In this document: positions 5,663 to 7,345 of the stretch, one piece after another | Layout: each line of letters opens with the position of its first letter | How positions within the stretch are numbered: position 1 is the first letter of the stretch | Assembly: GCA_041686695.1 (NCBI GenBank) | Contig: JAWLDJ010000110.1 | Location: forward strand, 1-7,345 | DNA from: T1Sed10-7 sp041686695 | Lineage (GTDB): Bacteria; Actinomycetota; Nitriliruptoria; Nitriliruptorales; Nitriliruptoraceae | Direction: 5' to 3' | Length of the DNA stretch: 7,345 nucleotides | Notes under the pieces: generated by a model | What the model was told of the DNA's origin: nothing | Database searches by the model: none | Seen by the model: only the letters and a program-made list of their open reading frames with translations | Position numbers and translations under genes: made by a program

Positions 5663-6129
5663 GCCAGCCGGCAGGCGGGGTGGGGTGCACCTCGGTGCAC
5701 CCCACCGGCCCGCCGGAGAGCCCGCACACAGACGAGGCCGAGGCCGGGGTCCTCAGCCTCGAAGCGGTGTGGATCCTGCCCGCCGTGGCGTTGCTGATCA
5801 CCGGCCTGATCCTGACGCTCGGGGTGGTCCGGGACGTCCTGCTGCTCCATGAAGCCGCCCGGGTCGGCGCGAGAAGCGCCGTGACCACGACCGGCGCGGA
5901 GGCGGTCGTTGCGGCTGCACGCGATGCGGCGCCGGAGCTGGAGCTGACGGTGCACGTCAACCCCGTGGTCCGTCGCGACGGGGACCTCGTGACGGTGCGA
6001 GTGCACGCGACCCGCACGATCGGCCCGGTCGTGCACCGCCTCTCCGCCCGGGCCGTCGGCCGCGTCGAGCCGATCGTCGGGCCCGGCCGAGCTGGCCCAG
6101 CGCCACGCTATGGACCGGTGGCCCCGTGA
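5659..6129 (+). CDS. TadE-like minor pilin
   Basis: This 156-residue pseudopilin is expected to be processed by the prepilin peptidase and built into, or needed for priming, the pilus. After a hydrophilic 30-residue leader comes AG-VLSLEAVWILPAVALLI: G30 is the likely cleavage glycine, E35 is at +5 and the WILP proline (P41) follows as usual in TadE. One membrane helix spans about 36-56, then a helical stretch (LLLHEAARVGARSA) and a small extracytoplasmic beta-rich domain (ELTVHVNPVVRRDGDLVTV). The tail after about residue 135 is rich in Gly and Pro. The start ATG overlaps the pilin stop by 4 nt, and a strong hairpin covers the leader codons. The next gene overlaps its stop by GTGA. Equivalent position: Rv3655c. 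Confidence 0.87.
   Translation: MSQPAGGVGCTSVHPTGPPESPHTDEAEAGVLSLEAVWILPAVALLITGLILTLGVVRDVLLLHEAARVGARSAVTTTGAEAVVAAARDAAPELELTVHVNPVVRRDGDLVTVRVHATRTIGPVVHRLSARAVGRVEPIVGPGRAGPAPRYGPVAP
5668..5716 (+). promoter_or_regulatory. Strong RNA hairpin just after the pilin stop codon
   Basis: GGTGGGGTGCAC (5679-5690) and GTGCACCCCACC (5695-5706) are a perfect 12-bp inverted repeat around a 4-nt loop, CTCG. An outer stem CCGGC (5668-5672) with GCCGG (5712-5716) can extend it. It begins 6 nt after the pilin stop and lies in the first 20 codons of the TadE gene. There is no T tract, so a simple intrinsic terminator is unlikely. Protecting the 3' end of pilin mRNA, partial attenuation or lowering TadE translation are possible roles (inference). 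Confidence 0.8.
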
Positions 6130-6503
6130 GCCGACGCTCGGACGGCTTCGCCACGGTGGCCCTGCCGATGCTGTTGTGGCTCGGGACGCTGGCCGCCATC
6201 GCGGTGATCGACCTCGGCGCGTACCTGACCGGTGCGGCGCGAGCGCAGGCGCTCGCCGACGCGGTCGCGTTGGCAGCGGTCTCCGCCGACGTGGAGGGGA
6301 CCTCGGCCGCCCCGCCCCTGCGAGAGGCCGACCGGGTCGCGGTCGCCGGCGGAGGACAGTTGGAGACCTGCTCTTGCACCGCCGGTGCAGGTCGCGCTGT
6401 CGTACGTGTCAGCGTGCCCGTGCCCGGCCTCGTGCTGCCCTCGCTCGGTGCAGCACGCGTCACCGCCGAGGCGGCAGCAGCCCTCGTCGATCCTCCGCGG
6501 TGA
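6126..6503 (+). CDS. Second TadE/TadG-like pilus protein (Rv3654c type)
   Basis: A 125-residue protein of the Rv3654c-like family that regularly ends actinobacterial Tad operons. The N-terminus DGFATVALPMLLWLGTLAAIAV starts a membrane helix at about 9-30. The family signature ARAQALADAVALAAVSA follows (39-54), as in TadG and TadE-like proteins. A CxC pair (C82, C84) lies before a short beta-rich tail. No glutamate sits at +5 after G7, so it is not an obvious prepilin-peptidase substrate. It starts at GTG 6126, overlapping the TadE stop (GTGA); translation is probably coupled, as only a weak GGTGG lies upstream. A minor pilus or assembly role is likely but unproven in this family. Confidence 0.8.
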   Translation: MSRRSDGFATVALPMLLWLGTLAAIAVIDLGAYLTGAARAQALADAVALAAVSADVEGTSAAPPLREADRVAVAGGGQLETCSCTAGAGRAVVRVSVPVPGLVLPSLGAARVTAEAAAALVDPPR

Positions 6504-6558
6504 CCGAAGCGGCCGGCTCGGGGACGACCCCCTCGCGCATCCATCCCGGCCAGCCGCG

Positions 6559-6564
6559 TAGAAT
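6559..6564 (+). promoter_or_regulatory. Candidate -10 element for the IclR-family gene
   Basis: TAGAAT fits the TAnnnT consensus closely and is conspicuously A+T-rich for this window. It predicts a transcript start near 6571 and a leader of about 100 nt. No clear -35 hexamer is found 16-18 nt upstream. Confidence 0.4.
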
Positions 6565-6610
6565 CCCGTCCGCCATGGGGGTCAGGGCCCCTATCTGCAC
6601 GACCGCGGCC

Positions 6611-6638
6611 CGACCCACCTGCGTGGGAACGACCCACC
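6611..6638. repeat. Repeated CGACCCACC motif, possible operator of the IclR gene
   Basis: CGACCCACC occurs at 6611-6619 and again at 6630-6638, and CCCAC-CTGC-GTGGG at 6614-6627 forms an inverted repeat between them. The cluster sits between the candidate promoter and the start codon, where binding would block transcription. Autoregulation is common in IclR proteins, but binding here is inference. Confidence 0.4.
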
Positions 6639-6671
6639 ATGATCACGTAGCGCCAGAGCCGAGGGCAGCCG

Positions 6672-7345
6672 ATGGCATTGGAAGGCAAGACGCCAGCGCT
6701 GCGCCTGTTCTCGCTGCTGGAGCTCATCGCACGCAAGGACGAGTTCGTCAGCCTGAAAGGGTTGACCGAAGAAACGCAGGTGTCGAAAGCTACGCTCCAC
6801 CGGATGCTCTCCCAGCTCGAGGAGGGAGGGCTGCTCGTTCGCCAGAGCGACGGTCGTCATTACGGTAGTGGTGCACGGCTACGTCGGTTCGCCGAGGAAC
6901 TCCTGCTCAACGCCACCCAACACGGGGCGCAACATCGGGTTCTGCTCCACCTCGTCGAAGAGCTCGGCGAGACGTGCAACATCACCGCCCTTTCGGGGGG
7001 CGAAGCCATCTACCTCGACCGGGTCGAGACCCCCCGACCGCTACGGTTCTCGCTGCACCCGGGCTCTCGTGTCCCGCTCCACTGCACTGCCAGTGGCAAG
7101 ATGTTCCTCGCCCAGCTGACGCCATCCCAGTTGCACACGCTGCTCGCCCATGCGCCACTTCAGCGCCACACGGATCGAACACTCACCGATCTTGACGAGC
7201 TCGAACGGCATCTCGAACAGGTTCGCGAGGCTGGCTTCGCGGTCGATGACGAGGAGTTCCTGCCCGGCTTGATCTGTGTCGCGGTCCCCGTGCCCAACGC
7301 GCACGGCCAATCCAATCTCTGCGTTGCCGTCCAAGCGCCGGCCGT
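6672..7345 (+). CDS. IclR-family transcriptional regulator, 3' truncated by the window
   Basis: 224 complete codons of a DNA-binding regulator; IclR proteins are usually about 250-270 aa, so 25-45 residues are missing. The winged helix-turn-helix covers about 7-70 (SLKGLTEETQVSKATLHRMLSQLEEGGLLVRQ). The effector-binding domain follows, with typical strings GETCNIT, AIYLDRVE, PLHCTASGKMFLAQL, LERHLEQVREAGFAVDDEE and VAVPVPNAHG. ATG 6672 is preceded by GAGGG with 6-nt spacing, and an in-frame TAG at 6648 blocks upstream starts. Codon use is mixed (cat, ggt, agt, aaa, gaa, cta), unlike the near-uniform G/C third positions of the Tad genes, so it may have a different history. Its effector and targets cannot be inferred: family members control catabolic operons, multidrug resistance or development. 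Confidence 0.93.
   Translation, partial: MALEGKTPALRLFSLLELIARKDEFVSLKGLTEETQVSKATLHRMLSQLEEGGLLVRQSDGRHYGSGARLRRFAEELLLNATQHGAQHRVLLHLVEELGETCNITALSGGEAIYLDRVETPRPLRFSLHPGSRVPLHCTASGKMFLAQLTPSQLHTLLAHAPLQRHTDRTLTDLDELERHLEQVREAGFAVDDEEFLPGLICVAVPVPNAHGQSNLCVAVQAPA

Larger units (their letters stand above)
6504..6671. other. Gap between the tad operon and the IclR gene
   Basis: These 168 bp hold the end of the operon and the promoter region of the next gene. No convincing terminator is seen; GGGG-ACGA-CCCC at 6520-6531 has only four pairs. A -10 candidate (6559-6564) and a repeated CGACCCACC motif (6611-6638) are listed separately. Confidence 0.5.

Noticed and set aside
6520..6531. GGGG-ACGA-CCCC as a terminator of the tad operon
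   Set aside because: Only four base pairs and no T tract.
6559..6574. String resembling a tRNA 3' end (GAATCCCGTCCGCCA), possibly a tRNA fragment or attachment site
   Set aside because: No matching acceptor strand, anticodon arm or D-loop lies upstream, and the T-loop is imperfect. No integrase or duplicated copy is visible.
6574..6868. Possible leaderless ORF starting at ATG 6574 behind the TAGAAT box
   Set aside because: Most of it overlaps the well-supported IclR gene in another frame and its translation has no recognisable features.

Overview
The base composition is strongly G+C-rich, with codon third positions dominated by G and C. The gene order also points to a high-G+C Gram-positive bacterium (Actinomycetota): a HAD-IB phosphatase divergent from an Ssd-like gene, followed by TadA, TadB/C, a Flp pilin and two TadE-like proteins. 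This is the conserved arrangement seen around Rv3661-Rv3654c of Mycobacterium tuberculosis. The exact taxon cannot be read from the window; a deep-branching actinobacterial class is possible, because TadB and TadC appear fused here and the pilin leader is unusually long.

Layout. Positions 1-111 are a flank with no recognisable gene. On the minus strand, 112-1152 encodes a membrane-anchored HAD-IB phosphatase. The 303-bp divergent intergenic region 1153-1455 holds a candidate -10 box for the phosphatase, a 14-bp direct repeat and a perfect actinobacterial-type DnaA box (TTGTCCACA). From 1456 to 6503 six plus-strand genes run almost without gaps: an Ssd/CpaE-like MinD-family protein with a collagen-like linker; the TadA/CpaF secretion ATPase; a membrane protein with two T2SSF domains (TadB-TadC fusion); a Flp-type prepilin with a 102-residue leader; a TadE-like minor pilin; and a second TadE/TadG-like protein. 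Most junctions are 4-10 nt overlaps or short gaps with strong ribosome binding sites, so this is very probably one operon. A 168-bp gap with its own -10 element and a repeated CGACCCACC motif then precedes an IclR-family regulator (6672 to the right edge, truncated), whose codon use is visibly less G+C-biased than that of the Tad genes.

How the genes work together. By family knowledge, TadA hydrolyses ATP at the inner face of the membrane and drives the TadB/TadC platform. The platform extrudes processed Flp pilin and the TadE-like minor pilins through the single membrane of a Gram-positive cell, and the Ssd/TadZ-like protein positions the machine. No prepilin peptidase (TadV/CpaA), secretin or RcpC/CpaB gene is in the window; the peptidase must be elsewhere, and no secretin is expected in a monoderm. 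The role of the linked phosphatase is unknown. The IclR regulator's target cannot be deduced.

The most unusual items are the very long Pro/Ala/Arg-rich prepilin leader, a 12-bp perfect hairpin just after the pilin stop codon, the fused TadB-TadC platform, a collagen-like repeat inside an Ssd protein with both P-loop lysines missing, a chain of tiny overlapping ORFs leading into tadA, and the DnaA box in the divergent promoter region.
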